A stretch of 64,000 nucleotides of DNA from Dicaeum eximium. Taxonomy: Eukaryota > Chordata > Aves > Passeriformes > Dicaeidae. The stretch is taken from positions 186,001 to 250,000 of the forward strand of contig VWZP01007940.1 of assembly GCA_013396995.1 (NCBI GenBank). The letters run 5' to 3'. A model generated the notes under the pieces. The model ran no database searches. It was not told where the DNA came from and was given only the letters and a program-made list of their open reading frames with translations. This document shows positions 13,473 through 25,830 of the stretch, piece by piece. Made by a program: the position numbers and the translations under genes. Every line of letters starts with the position of its first letter. Positions within the stretch are counted from its first letter, which is position 1.

Positions 13473-13549
13473 AGGAAAGGAAAGGAAAGGAAAGGAAAGG
13501 AAAGGAAAGGAAAGGAAAGGAAAGGAAAGGAAAGGAAAGGAAAGGAAAG
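13473..13549 (+). repeat. (GGAAA)n pentanucleotide microsatellite
   Basis: About fifteen uninterrupted copies of GGAAA are followed by a degraded purine-only tail to about 13,588 and an N at 13,589. All purines lie on the plus strand. The uninterrupted length suggests it is polymorphic. The open frames over it are artefacts of the repeat. Confidence 0.95.
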
Positions 13550-14915
13550 TCGAGGAGAGGAGACTTGAGAAGAAAAGAAAAGGAAAAGNTTTAGCAGACG
13601 TTTGCATGTTTTGTGGTATTTTCAATTTAGAAGAGGCTGGAGCCCATGCACTTCCAAATTTCCGACAAGCAGTGGTCCAATTATGCAGTGCCATTTGGTA
13701 TTCTCAAAAAGAAACAAGAATGTGAGAATAGCCTTGTAACTAACTTAAAGTAACAGAGTAAATATTAACATTGCATACTGATTTAAAATTCATGTATTAC
13801 AATAAAATGGACAAGTGCTTGCAATAAATTTACAACAGTAAAACAGTATTCTGTGTGTGGTTTTCAACCCATTAAACATTCTCCTTCCAGAAGTGCATCT
13901 CATGCTTAGTTCTTGAACAGACATCTGTGTATGACTGCTGTCTCCATGTTACTGATTCTGTTTTTATAGCCTGAAACGACTTGCTTTTATCTTTAAAAAA
14001 AAAACTGACACAAAGAAAAAAACATTCAAAAATTTAAGACTGTAGAGTGTACTTGTTGGCAGCCAGAAAATTGATACTGCATATATAAAACCCAAGAAGA
14101 CAGGTATAATTTTCCTAATGCAAGTGTCATTACTGTCTTTTTCTGAGTGTATCTGTTGCCACAGTATCAATTAATAGAAATGGCATTCCAGTAAATCACC
14201 TTGTTCAAGTAGAAAGGCTAAAAGAATAACTCAGACAGGACAAACTAAAATAACAAAACATAAAGAAGCCAAGTATCTGTCAGTCACAAGCAATGACAGT
14301 GTCATGATCTAACACTTCTCCCTGTTTCCTTATAAAGCAGCCAAAGGATATGTCAAGCAGTCAAATTCAGAGGTAAGAGAAAAAAAAGGAACACAAAAAA
14401 TACTGTAAACAAGGGAATGAAACAGAATCCGAGGAGAGGAAAAAAAATATAACATAACTAAAGCTGAACAACCCCTGAAATAACATGAAGTGATTCACCT
14501 CATAGCTATCTACTGCAATCTTACATTAAATCCAAACAAAATTTAGATATCCAAGAAAAAGAAGGAAAACCTGAAAGGTGGTTGGTTACTGAGAAAACAG
14601 GATGAGGAAAAACCCTACCATATTTTTAGGTCCTCTCCTTGCATGTTTCCTATTTACAATCCCTCACTGCATAATGTAACTTTTTCTATTATACAACTTT
14701 AACCTTATCTGTCCTCTTACAATTTGTCTCAGCATATTTCTAAAGAGAATGAAAGACGTGAGCAGTAGCATTGATCCACTTGGTTTCAAAATTAATTTTG
14801 GCCCTGCAGCTGATAAAGCTGATAAACACATTATAAACAGACAGTAAGGTGCAAATGCTATCTAGATGCTAATTCTGTTTATATTGAACACTTCAGCAGA
14901 CAGTAACTTCAGCAC

Positions 14916-15146
14916 TCATTCTCTCTCTTTAGTATGAGTAACACAGTAGTATCCTGCAGAAGAAGGAGGAATCTTGTTTGTAGGTCTCAGTGGAAGTGCC
15001 CCAGGAGATCCATCTGAGGGTTCTCTCTCAGAAAAAAAATGAGCAGTTAACAAATATTTGTCATTAACTTGGTCAGCAAACAGGTACCCTGCTCCAACAG
15101 AGGAAACACTGGAGAAGACAGGTTCTTCGGAGTTCTCAGTCTTATC
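14916..15146 (-). other. Weak candidate terminal exon (unidentified)
   Basis: On the minus strand, a pyrimidine-containing TTATATTGCAG acceptor-like sequence precedes a 77-codon open frame starting GAT AAG ACT and ending in TGA at 14,916-14,918. The predicted peptide is acidic to neutral and of mixed composition (residues ENSEEPVFSSVSSVGAGYLF near its start). It resembles no family I can name. A second acceptor-like CTTCTTCTGCAG lies inside it. No partner exon or AATAAA was found nearby. Open frames of this length arise often by chance in this window, so support is weak. Confidence 0.15.
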
Positions 15147-18100
15147 CTGCAATATAAGGCAGACTTGAAAGCCTTGAAACTTTTCTTCATAACTGGAAAA
15201 AAAAAGAAGTGTCTTTTGTCCTGTTCATTTAAATGGATACAGTAGGTCACAGTCTATCAGGTATTATCAGTGTAATTGAAATGTGCACATTTATTTTTCT
15301 AGGCTGAATGATGAGATGTAAAAATTAGAACAAGAACCTTCTGCTTTGAGTGTGAAATTTTCTATGCCGAAAGCAAAATCACAAATGAAGAGTGATCATT
15401 TTGGGAAGGTTTTGCACAAGTCCATAGCTAACAAATGAAACTTATAGAGATATAATATTTGATAACAGATTCTATTCCATCCATTCCAGATCAGTAGAGG
15501 TGTCATTTAAATTGTTGTATCTTTATGGAAAGAAAATATTGTCTATAGATAAACTGCACCCAAATTCCCACGAAACAAAAATCTGACATGCAAGCATGAA
15601 GTTTAGACGTGGCTCTAAAGATAAAACATAGTTGCCTTAAAAAAGCCAGGGACACTAAGAAGTAAAAACATGTAATATACATGGTATGTAATATAAACTG
15701 ATTGTTTAGTACCTTATATAACACTCAAAATCTAGAGTGATTTTTTATTTTCAAGATTTTTTGAAAAATCTCATCACTGAAATGTCTATATCAGACTGCA
15801 AAAGTGCAGCCAGTTATTAATCAAAAGCTTGAGATGGCAAACATGAAAACCACTTTTAAAAACCAATTGAAAGATAATATCTGAGAAGCTCTAAGGGACC
15901 AGGCCTAAGCCAACCTGCCTGGCAAAGTAAGAAACAATCAGAGACAGACCACTGCGTAGCCTTTAGCATGAAGAATCTGCTGCTGTCAACAAGAAATTCT
16001 GATAAGCAATGAGGTCATGGCATGAAAAAGCTGCTCTCACCTACTAAGGCCAGAAGCCATGCAATTACTTCTGACAGGTACTTCTCAGTAATTGTCACAG
16101 ACATGGCTAGGGAAAATAAAAGTTTCCTAATAAGAGAAAGGTCTCTAAAAAAGTTCAGTAGGTAGATATTGGGCCATTCCCCAGTTCATTTGAAATACCT
16201 TGTATTTTATGATATTCCAAACATGCTCTGAATCTATTTAAATGGTAGGGATTTTCAAAAAGGCAGGCATCTTGCTGAGGTAAAAGCTTTCTTTCAGAGA
16301 TGCATCTTCTTTTGTTGCTGGACACTCAGAAATTGTTACCACCTTCTGGTTAGTGGTAGCTACAGGTGTTAATTCACACAGGTGTCACTAATGATGCTTT
16401 TTAGTGGTGCCTGAGCAGTTTTATTATGGAAATCTCTTAAAACCCTGAATTAAATATTCAAATAGTGTGAAAATGGCAAGAGATAGAAGTGATGATAGAA
16501 AATCTATCATTTCAGCCTCAGCAAGGAAAGGAATACATTAATAAATGGGGAAATTTGAGTTTTTCAAAGGTAATTTCTGAAAGACTTACAACATAACATC
16601 ATGCTCCTCTGGATTTCCAGTGCATAGGTCAATCCAGTGCATTCAGGTGCAGAATGAGCCATAAATGGACAACCAAGAAACTTCAGGGGCAGTGGAAGAA
16701 AGAGATATAAAAAGAAATTCTGGGAAGAGAGCATTATAGCAGCCTCCAAAGTAGAAGTAATGAAAAAAAGTTGAATCAAACAGACCTGCAGTTTACCTCA
16801 CTTGAAGGAGAATGTTGGGTTTTTTCCAAAAAATAATAGCAGGCTGAGGTGAAGTATAAGAAAGCAATACTATGGTGGTAAGTCTGCACTCATTTTTTGA
16901 CAACACAGAAGCATGAAAAAGAAATTCAGGCACCAATACCAGGATTATTTAGTACAACAGTAGCAGACTGAAGAAATTCTATAAAAATGAGAGACAAGAG
17001 CACAAGCAGTCTTGTAATATTTATAGAATCAAGAGGAAGAGTAAAAGCATTTCTGAAGCAAGCACAGAATGCAGCTTGGAGCACAGCAGCAACACAGGGA
17101 ACAGTAGAGACAAAAAGGTCAATATGTCAAAAATTCCTTTGTCATTCAAGTTCTATAGCTTGCTGGCAGTAATACAAAACAAGACCTTTCACAAGCAGAA
17201 TCAAATCAGCAGGATAGGTAACATGCAGTGAGTGGATGAGGTGAGTGAGGTGAGACACTTATGAAGGCTGAGGTACTGTAGGCTTTGGAAGAGACTCAAA
17301 TAGTAAAGAAAGAATTATATCTTTAAGAAGGTTGTCAGCATGCAACCTAAGGGGCTGGATGGATCAAATTCTGCAGATACTAGTGCAAATTGAATAGGAT
17401 AAAACCCCACTTTAAGTAACCAACATTCAGTATAGGTAGGCAGGCCCTCTTCTCCATATTCTCTTTGTTTGATCTTGGTTAGTTTCAAACTTAGATGTGC
17501 AGTATTCAGACTTGAAAGTGCTCTTTCTAGCTCAGGTTCAGAAAGCTCTCTGGCTCATACAGAACTGAGATGTGGAGCTACAGCTAAGAAACCTATGGAT
17601 ACAAATCTGCAAGAACCCTCTCTTGCCGATGAAGCACCTCTGTTCTGATGTGCACTTACTTACTTAACCTCCCCTTGGTCACCTAGAGCACATTTAACTT
17701 AGTGGATCGTGCCTTAAGCAAGCTGCTTTGTTGTTAGCACAGAATCAGTCACTTCAGAGACCATACTAACTTATTACAGAATTAAGAAATATAGAACAGC
17801 TATATGTTGATGATAGTGTAAATTTTTGACAGTTTACTTGGACTGGAGTCCTATGGAACGTAAATTTTCAGAAAATGTAAATAGATTTATTTATACAATC
17901 CAATTGCTAATAGCAGCATCTATCAGAAAGCTGAAGATAGACAATCCCAAAACCTACATTTGTATTTGAAAGATAGGGACAGAATTGCCTACTAATACAG
18001 TGGCTTTGTTATCTCCCTTATTTCCTTTAAGCCAATACTGACTGTTGCTTGAGATTGTCAACTGACAATGTTGAGATGGTTTCTTCTTAGCAAGAGAGCT

Positions 18101-18675
18101 CACTACTCCTCAGTATGAGAAAACAATCATCTTCTGAGCAGCATTAGAAGCTCCCAATTCTGCAAAAAACATAATAACACAAATAACTGATGATCACTTA
18201 ACAGAAAAAAAAATCACAAATTATACAGGTTTTTAACTTCAAATGTAGCAGTTAACCTACACAAAAAGTATCTTGCCTTATTCTAAATTTGAAGGAAAAG
18301 TTATTAATTATATAAACAGTCAAGGTGTTCCACAGAAAATGCAACAAAATGACAGCTCAGTGATTTATAGGGTACTTAGTTTATCACTTGATTGACACAT
18401 TAAACTGTGATTCTGTGGGGAAAAAGCTGCCCAAAATTCTTGAGAAATCATCATAACAAGAATAATATTAATCTTTTTTTAATATCCAAGGGTTTTAGAA
18501 GGACACTTCAAGTCCTTCAAATTAGGACTTGATGGAGGCTGAAAAATAGTGTGTAGCGTATGATTTTATTATTTTGTCTAGTAACAGAGGTAGTTTTGAC
18601 AATTGCTGCCACCCTTAAACCAAGAAATTGAGCTCTCAACTTTAGTTTAACAACCTGAAAGACTAGAGCACTGAA

Positions 18676-18703
18676 ATTAATCCTTTATCATTAATCCTTT
18701 ATC
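18676..18703 (+). repeat. 14-bp perfect tandem duplication
   Basis: ATTAATCCTTTATC occurs twice, directly adjacent. This is a small replication-slippage duplication. Confidence 0.8.
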
Positions 18704-18929
18704 AGTTCCAACATTTATGTTCAGGTACACGGCCTATGTCTTTTGGGACATTCACCTACAAACACCCAGCTCTGTGGAGACAAACAGATTGCTTAGGGAT
18801 CCTTGGTACTACAATAACACAACAAAGCATATTATAATAAAAAACTTGCTTTTAACATAGACTCTGCAGATTGGAGTATTTTATACAACTTTTATCAAAG
18901 ATCCTCTGCAGATCAGGCAATTTTAACTA

Positions 18930-19830
18930 ACATCCAACCCTCCCTGCAGATTCAGGTAATTTGTTACACATGAACTGTAACTTGGGCTCAAAGCAGGCAT
19001 ACAAAACTCAATCCATGGAAGAAGCAAACAAGGAGGGCAGCCCTGACCATGAAGAGATTGTGTTCCTGCCATTCCACAGCTCCAGCACACAGCTGACTGG
19101 GATCTGCTGCTGCACAGGACAAGGCATGTGATTTTTATGTTTTCCTGTTCTGCAATGTGTGTCGGTTTCATTGTCTCAGGTACATGGACCCCATTTCATG
19201 GATGAAGGTGTTCATGGCCAGTGACTGCCCACCTCACAAGACAATGCTCCAGTGTCTGGAAGTAGGGGATCTGGCTATCACTGCCAGTGCTCCAGAAGAT
19301 TTGTTTCAGCTCAGGCCTCCCAGCTTTTGTCAGAGTTCTATCTTAGGAGCATCAGGAGCCTCTTCATGAGGAAGGGCAAGCCAGAAGCCAGGGGTGATCC
19401 CAGTTCCTGATCAGACAGTACCTTCACCAACCAGGCACAGTCTCACAGGACTCAAGAAGGACCAAGATGGAATTGGGATCCATCAACCCTCAGGTTGTAC
19501 ACACAGGTGAACTCATGCCTCAGGTCTGAGGTTAATCCAGGAAGATGAATGAGAAAATATGGTTTGGGAGAGGACAGGGCTGACAGATGCAATGTAGGGT
19601 GAAGGCCCACCTAGAAGACAAAGCTGGAGCTCAGGCTGCCTGTAACATAGGTCTGAGCCACCTCCAGGACACAGGCCTGGATGCAGCTGTACAGCACAGC
19701 TGGAGCTCTGATGTTCAGTGTAGCCTCTGCAGCAATGGTCAGAGGGTCTGTCAGCAGACACTCCAGGTGACTCTGACAGCTCTGGGCCTTAAGAGCTCAG
19801 GTACACTCAGTGACATGACTACTTCTGCAT
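18930..19830. other. GC-richer island of unknown origin
   Basis: About 900 bp with clearly higher GC than both flanks, rich in CAGCT, CTGGAGCTC and CAGGCC words. Open frames of 70-96 codons occur on both strands, none with a recognisable domain. The abrupt change in composition and the lack of a long open frame favour an old retroviral or LTR insertion, or a decayed GC-rich repeat. I cannot match it to a family. A CpG island is unlikely because CpG is sparse. Confidence 0.45.
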
Positions 19831-21713
19831 TAAATGTACCCCAAAAAAACCCACAGTGCTGGTCAGAACTTATGTGAAATTGCTGTGATGCACAAAGTTA
19901 CCTTTGCTCCTGTTTCATGCTGTTATGACTTGCTGAAAAATATGGACCTATTTTGTGTTTCATTTAAATTGAATTCATGGCATTAAATTAGAACATAATA
20001 ATACACCCTACATCTAAACCACAAGAATTTCATTCACTTCCCTGAGATCACGCAGCTCAATAGTCAGGACTTGTAATGGAGTAAATCTGATCAATGTGCA
20101 ATGGTTGTTAACTATTCTATCTGTGCCCTCAGTGACTTAGAACAGCTGTTTTCATGCTAGGAGAGAAACAGCCATGTATCTATGTTATGTATTGCATCCT
20201 TTAGCAAGCAAGATGAACAACCTTACTAAAGATTTTCCAAAACTTTTCTTCTTTACTTTCTTTCTAATGGAACAGCAATATCTCAGGAAAAAATAATTGC
20301 TTTGAATGAAACCCACGTTTATTACCCTGATGTGCACACTCTTGATAATGCAGCTCTTATAATTCCCCTCATTTTTTGCTTTTACTTCTTATAAACTCTG
20401 TTCTTTTAAATGTGTAGCTAACATGGTTTCTGCTTTGTAAAGCACACTGAATTATTTCATTGTTTGTTACAAATACAGTGCAGGTGGCAGGTCATAAATT
20501 AAAAGACTGTTTTTATATAAAAATAGAAAAGCCACACAGCTGTCATTTTCAAAACAGGACAGCAATTGGCACAGGTATAATCATATCTCCCAAGCCAATT
20601 TATAAGGCATTTGTTTTCAGAGTGTAACATTTCACTTGAGGCATGATCAAAAAGTAATGATGCTAGGGACCACTTATCAGAGGACAAAAACAGTTTCACA
20701 AAGGAAGGCCTTCTGTACTTGCTCTCATAGATGTCTACCTCAGTTTAACATCTTGTAAATATTTTAATTAAAATTCCTTCTACAAATTTTCTAAGCTTTT
20801 TTCAAGTAAGAGAGAAATTTACTTTTGGAAAATATTTTATTGAAGATGTGGGTTGCATTAATCTAACTTGGGGTCTTTAAAAGTGATTCCAATTATCTGT
20901 TTTCCTTAAAAGAAAAAATTTGATGTCAGGTGCTGTGGAGCATTAGAGCTTTGTTTTGTCCATTCTTATACTAGCAAAGGGGACCAAGATATCCAAGAAG
21001 TCCTGAAAATTGAAAATAGGGATAAAAGTATAAGTAAGTGAGGGCAGATAAAAGTCACTGACGGATGCATAATGTGCTAAAATAATAATACATCATTATA
21101 GTACATATTTGTCTAAACATGGATCAGAAATTGCTATGTGATTGACAAGTAATTGCAGTTGACTGACATCAAAACTTGCACAAAGTTTTTTTTCCTAAAA
21201 TTAATGTTTTGGAACTTTTTTTGTTTGTTTCTATTTTTAAAAGTAAGGATATAGTGTTACTGGAAATTATATCTTACTCCCCTGTCTTTTCCAATCTATT
21301 ATAATGTTAGCAAAATGCATAACTTTCTCACTTACTTGGTACATCTTTCTGGATAAATTTCAACCAGAACCTAACTAGTTCTGGTTCTACTTGACTACTT
21401 AATTTTTAATTAGATTTTATTCAAATTTTACTCTCAGTCACTTTATGTTAACCCAGGTAGTACAGGTTTCTTTTCATATGGTAGTACTCCTAAAAAACCA
21501 AGAAAATTAAGAGCAGTGTGGAGTAGACTGTTTGGGCAGGATACAAATTGTGTTCTATCATACAACATCATACTCAGCAAGAAAACTGAGGTGTGTTTTT
21601 CAAAGAAGCCATTGTTTGTGGATAAGCTCACAACTTCAGGTGGTGAGTTGACTGCTCTAGCACCACTTGTTTATCTCTGTTTTTCCTTGAAACATTAAGC
21701 TGTTTCCATCTTA
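19831..21713. other. AT-rich non-coding stretch
   Basis: No gene, repeat or RNA feature recognised. It contains only short open frames and ordinary A/T runs. Confidence 0.6.
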
Positions 21714-21831
21714 ACAATGAGCTTTTACTGATTTTTCCCTTGTCATTCTCTCCTCCAGCCTGGTGAGAGGGCTTGAGAGAGCAATTGGGTGGAGGCTTAT
21801 TTGTCACCTGGGATCAACTGACCACTTATAC
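21714..21831 (-). mobile_element. LTR edge fragment, same family as the 294-843 LTR
   Basis: Read on the minus strand, this piece resembles the first 110-120 bp of the passerine LTR seen at 294-843. It shows a decayed TGGTTGATCCCAGGTGAC-like opening, an AAGCCTCCACCC block, then GAGAGAATGACAAGGG and a run leading to the AAAAGCTC position. The rest of the LTR is absent. The match is degenerate, so this is a tentative call. Confidence 0.45.
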
Positions 21832-22093
21832 AAAAACTGTTGAATAAATGTAGTTTTCATGTCATGGTAAAGTGAATCTTCAACGACTGTAGATCCTTTT
21901 ACGAAGTTAAGTGATTTTAAGGTAATTATCGATTTTTTAAAATATGACTTAACTAGCCATTTTTGCTTTCCTTTAAAAATTATTTAAGAAGTACTCACTA
22001 TATTGGATAGCTGTAGATATTAAACTTGCAAGTCACTTGTCTTATAAGATTCATGCCTTTATATTAAATGAGTATTTATAAATATGTATAAAT

Positions 22094-22223
22094 CAGGCCA
22101 GGTTGGATGTGCCCCTGATCAACCTGATCTAGTGGAAGATGTCCTTGCTCATGGTGAGGGTGTTGGAACCAGACGATCTTAAAGGTCTCTTCTGACCCAA
22201 ACCATGCTATGATTTTATGATTT
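22094..22223 (+). mobile_element. CR1 LINE 3' tail fragment
   Basis: About 130 bp of CR1 3' end. It reads GGCCAGGTTGGATG, CAACCTGATCTAGTGGAAGATGTCC, GGTGTTGGAACCAGACGATC and TTAAAGGTCTCTTCTGACCC, and ends in the diagnostic ATGCTATGATTTTATGATT. It is heavily 5'-truncated and contains only 3'UTR. The closing octamer-like repeat and GATCTTAAAGG motif make the family call secure. The subfamily is unknown. Confidence 0.88.
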
Positions 22224-25200
22224 ATTGAAACAATTAAACAATTTCAGGAAAAGATGCATTACTTCTTCAGAAACCATTAACAAAGAGACATTTCTCTAAC
22301 ACACATGAAAGATTCTAAGAATATTTTAAGGTCATACTGTAAATGGAAATTGACTCACATTTTTTAAAAAGTAATATAGTAGTTCATAAAAGTTGAAAGA
22401 GACTTTTTAGAGGATATTTGGAATATCCTCTGTGAAACTGGACAGAGTGATGAGAAAGAGGGATTAAAACTCCTTTCTACAGTGAAAGTCAGTGAAACTT
22501 TTACGTGAAATAAACATGTACTAGTGCATGCACATCTATTAGTAGATTATACATTTGAAACTGCCTAAGCAAGTGAAAGAATAACAGCCAGGTTCACATC
22601 CAGCTAAGACAGAAAACTGTATGCTTTCCTCCCTTCATGAAACCAGGTGAAAGCGAGATCATAAAAACTTAGTGATTTGAGTTAGCAGAACACTCACTTC
22701 AACTGAACTTCAGAAGCACTAACACAGGCTCACAGATCTTTTCAACTTGTTTCTTGAAAGGGAGAGTGAAGAATTCATAGAGAAGTGTAAAAGAGGAGAA
22801 CTGCTAGCTCAGATTAAAGCAACTAACATCATAGGAAGATGAATTTTAAATGACAGACTAGAAATTAAATTAAAAACCCCGCTCTGTAAAAGAAGTAATG
22901 AAGGTGGATACTTGCAGAGAGTCCCTTCAGGTGTTGACCTGGTCAGCAAATATGTCTGACTTCTGTTGCTCTTGTCTCCACCACCAAGCAACAGGAGCGA
23001 TGGTAGCAGTGCCAGCTTCAAGTAACCCAGAGTGGAAAGATGAAAATAGAGCATTTCCCACATTCAAAAGTAATTTTTTTACAGTAAGACACACAGTGTT
23101 TTGTAAGGTTTAAAGACCTATTTCACCATCCCGTGCTGAAGTAGTGCCAGGCATATTCAACTGGATTTTTCACTTACCAGGTTGTGTTCACTTACCTTGG
23201 GTGCCTTGTTTATAGGTGACACGTTCTTATGCTTGCCCATCTTGGAACACTGTTATTAGACAAACTAAATCTCCTTTGTTGCACATACGTGTTATTGTCA
23301 ATTGCAATCACTTTGCAGAATAGAAGGACTCACATTATGTGTTGGTTGTGTCTGTTCTAAACAGAACCAGTTATTAAGTCTTGGTAGAGAACTCTAAAAC
23401 ATCTCTGTCCCCTCTTCAGTTACCTGGCTTTTTGTGAGACACTGTCCAAGCTGAGAACTTATAGGCCCAGGATATGAAATGTATCACTCTTGAAAATTGC
23501 TCTAGACAGACTGCTGGAAAGTGAAAGCAGGCAGTCACCTTGCTGGACTTTTTTCTTATGTTTAACTGGTGAAATGAAAGAAATAATAAATCTAACCTAA
23601 AGTGTGTTTAATTTAACACAGATCTAAAGTTCAAAAGTAATTTGTTAGGGAAAAAAAAAAGTACTTAATTTTAGCAATGTCAAAATATATTTTAGCAGAA
23701 TGCATTCAACATTAAAACTAATTAATTATTAGAATGACTCAAGAAGTAAAAAAAATACCCATGCCATTTAGAATATTTTGACTTTTTTTCCTTTGTTTTC
23801 CTTTGTACATGGTGACAAATGCTGACAAAACAGCATTTTCCAGTAGAAATGTTGCACTGATTTCTTTCAACCATCTTAACGTGATTGTGACAGATTGCAC
23901 AATATAAAAAGCAATTCTATCAGCAAAACATACTTTACACATTACACCCACTATTTTCCCCTTTTAAAGCATCTGTCACTGCTTTTAAAGGTCATATATT
24001 TCATGTTCCAGTGTACAGGGAGAAAAAAATATTTCCTCTTAACTTGAGAGATTAGCAAGGATGCTATACCAGCTTTGTTGTGCACTGGATAATTTCATTT
24101 ATTATTCTTACTGTGACATAGTGCCTGGAATTCATTTTTGTGCAAAGAAAAACTTTCTTGTGTACAAATTTTGTATGGCAATAATGGAAAAAAAAATTAT
24201 TTATATGAATGAGGTCTCATGTTTTCCTTCCACCAATTAAATATCTTCCTCCTCTTTCCTGTAGTACTTCTGTGAAACAAATATGACATGAGAAAAGATC
24301 AAATCCCATTTCTAATGTTGTGAGAAAGATGCCTCTGCTCAATACCAAGCATATTAAAATTCTACCAGTCCTTGTATTATAGCCCCCCAAAAAAAAAAAA
24401 AAAAAGAGGGGTGAGTTGTAGGATAAACTTGCTTATGTCTGACAGCTACAGCAAAAAAAATACTCAAAAGGAGAGATTTAAGAAGGGCACAGGTTTAGGA
24501 AAAAAATTAATGGAGAAAAAAAGTCCAAACAAATGCAGAGTTGGTTTACGGATACTGTATGTTACTGATTAATTTAGACAGAGGAATCTTATTCTTATAA
24601 TCTTCAGTTCTAATAATTTCAGGTAACAGATCATTGCTGGAAGAAAAGGGAGAGCTTTTCTTATTAGATATATCTGTTTAATACACAGTCATGGTTTTCA
24701 AGAAAATCGAGCTCAAAAATAAAATTTAAAGAAATAAATTTGTTTCTCAGTGTATTTTAGGAGTTAATGGTCATGACAAGCTACATTAACTGAAAAGACA
24801 TAAAATAAGGGGTCTGGTGTTCTCCTAAGGGTGTTAAAAAGGTCATCTTTGTACTGCTGGTCTAGAACAGAACAGGTAACACAGCCTAGCTTACTTTTTT
24901 ATGTCAAGTGCTATCAAAGTTATTCACTGTCATTTTTTGCAGCAGAGATCTTTATAGTTGTTATGCAAACTTGCCTTAGCTACTCCAACAGTTTTTTCCG
25001 CAAAATTCAATAGAAAGAAATAAAATAAAATTTCAAAGATATTATTTTAAATTTTGCACACAAAAATCAATTTTGTTCTTTAAGAGAGTGATATCGTGAA
25101 TTTTCTCAACTCTAGATGTATTTCCTCATCTATTATCCTCCCATGTAAACTTTTACTCTTTTGATGTTCCTATGGTTAGATCCCCAAGGCTCTTCACTGA

Positions 25201-25324
25201 CAAATCTGAAATGTGGAGATCATGTAAGAATTTCAAAACAGATTAGTACTTTTGATGAGAAGTGAGTTTACATGAATATCCAGTTGAAGACTATAAGCTT
25301 TAAGGGTCTGTTTAATTGAACAGA
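22224..25324. other. AT-rich non-coding stretch
   Basis: Nothing recognised beyond an A17 run at 24,389-24,405 and short A/T tracts. Open frames are short and featureless. Confidence 0.6.
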
Positions 25325-25830
25325 TGGTCAAACCTTAGCCAGTTTCCAGATGTCCATCCAGCTGCTCTCACTCTTTTCCCTCAACAGGACACAAGCAGAA
25401 AATACAGGGAAAAGGTGGTGTGATGGAATAAGAGACAGGGAGATCTCGTCCCAGTTACTGTCATGGCCAAAACAAGCTTGACTTGAAGAAACTTATTATA
25501 ATTTATTGCCAATTAAATCCAGATTTGGATAGAGTGTGCGGGGGAAGACAAATACAGAAACAAGACACTCTCCTCTTCTTCCCAAGCTCCACTTCATGCC
25601 AACATTCCTGACTCCTCTACTCTTCCCACGAGCAGTGCAAGGGCTGTGGTCAGTCCATAGCAGCTCCTCTCTGCTGTTCCTTCCTCATGCTCTTCCCGAG
25701 CTCCAGCCTGGGGCCTTCCTTATCCTTTAGGATAAGCTTGCTCCAGCCCGCAACCACCGGGGCACCCGTGCTGGGCACAGAAGCTGTTTGGGAATCAAGG
25801 TGCTTGCTGCAGATCAAGACCTACAGTTTT
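25325..25830 (-). mobile_element. Partial endogenous retroviral LTR, inverted relative to the copy at 29-30 kb
   Basis: On the minus strand this is the 3' half of the LTR family found complete at about 28,991-30,177. The plus strand opens with TGGTCAAACCTTAGCCAG, the reverse complement of an LTR end. It then runs through the antisense of CTGTCTCTTATTCC, GACGAGATCTCCCTGTC, TGGCCATGACAGTAACTG and TTTGGCCATG...AAGTTTCTTCAAG, the AATTTATTGCCAATTAAAT block (antisense of the polyadenylation region), and a GC-richer part with CCAGCCTGGGGCC. The right (5') part becomes too diverged to place exactly, so the boundary near 25,830 is approximate. No viral genes adjoin it. Confidence 0.7.

Larger units (their letters stand above)
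8624..18929. other. AT-rich non-coding stretch with simple repeats
   Basis: No recognised gene. It holds the 9-kb hairpin, the poly(A) at 11,640, the (GGAAA)n array at 13,473, and a long pyrimidine-biased section at about 11,700-13,150 that I cannot assign. It also contains a minus-strand open stretch with a splice-acceptor-like start at 15,146 and a perfect 14-bp tandem duplication at 18,676-18,703. Single Ns lie at 11,685 and 13,589. Confidence 0.55.

Noticed and set aside
14916..14975. Immunoglobulin-like YYC motif in the minus-strand open stretch
   Set aside because: A three-residue match without the other framework residues or a conserved Trp is not evidence for an Ig domain.
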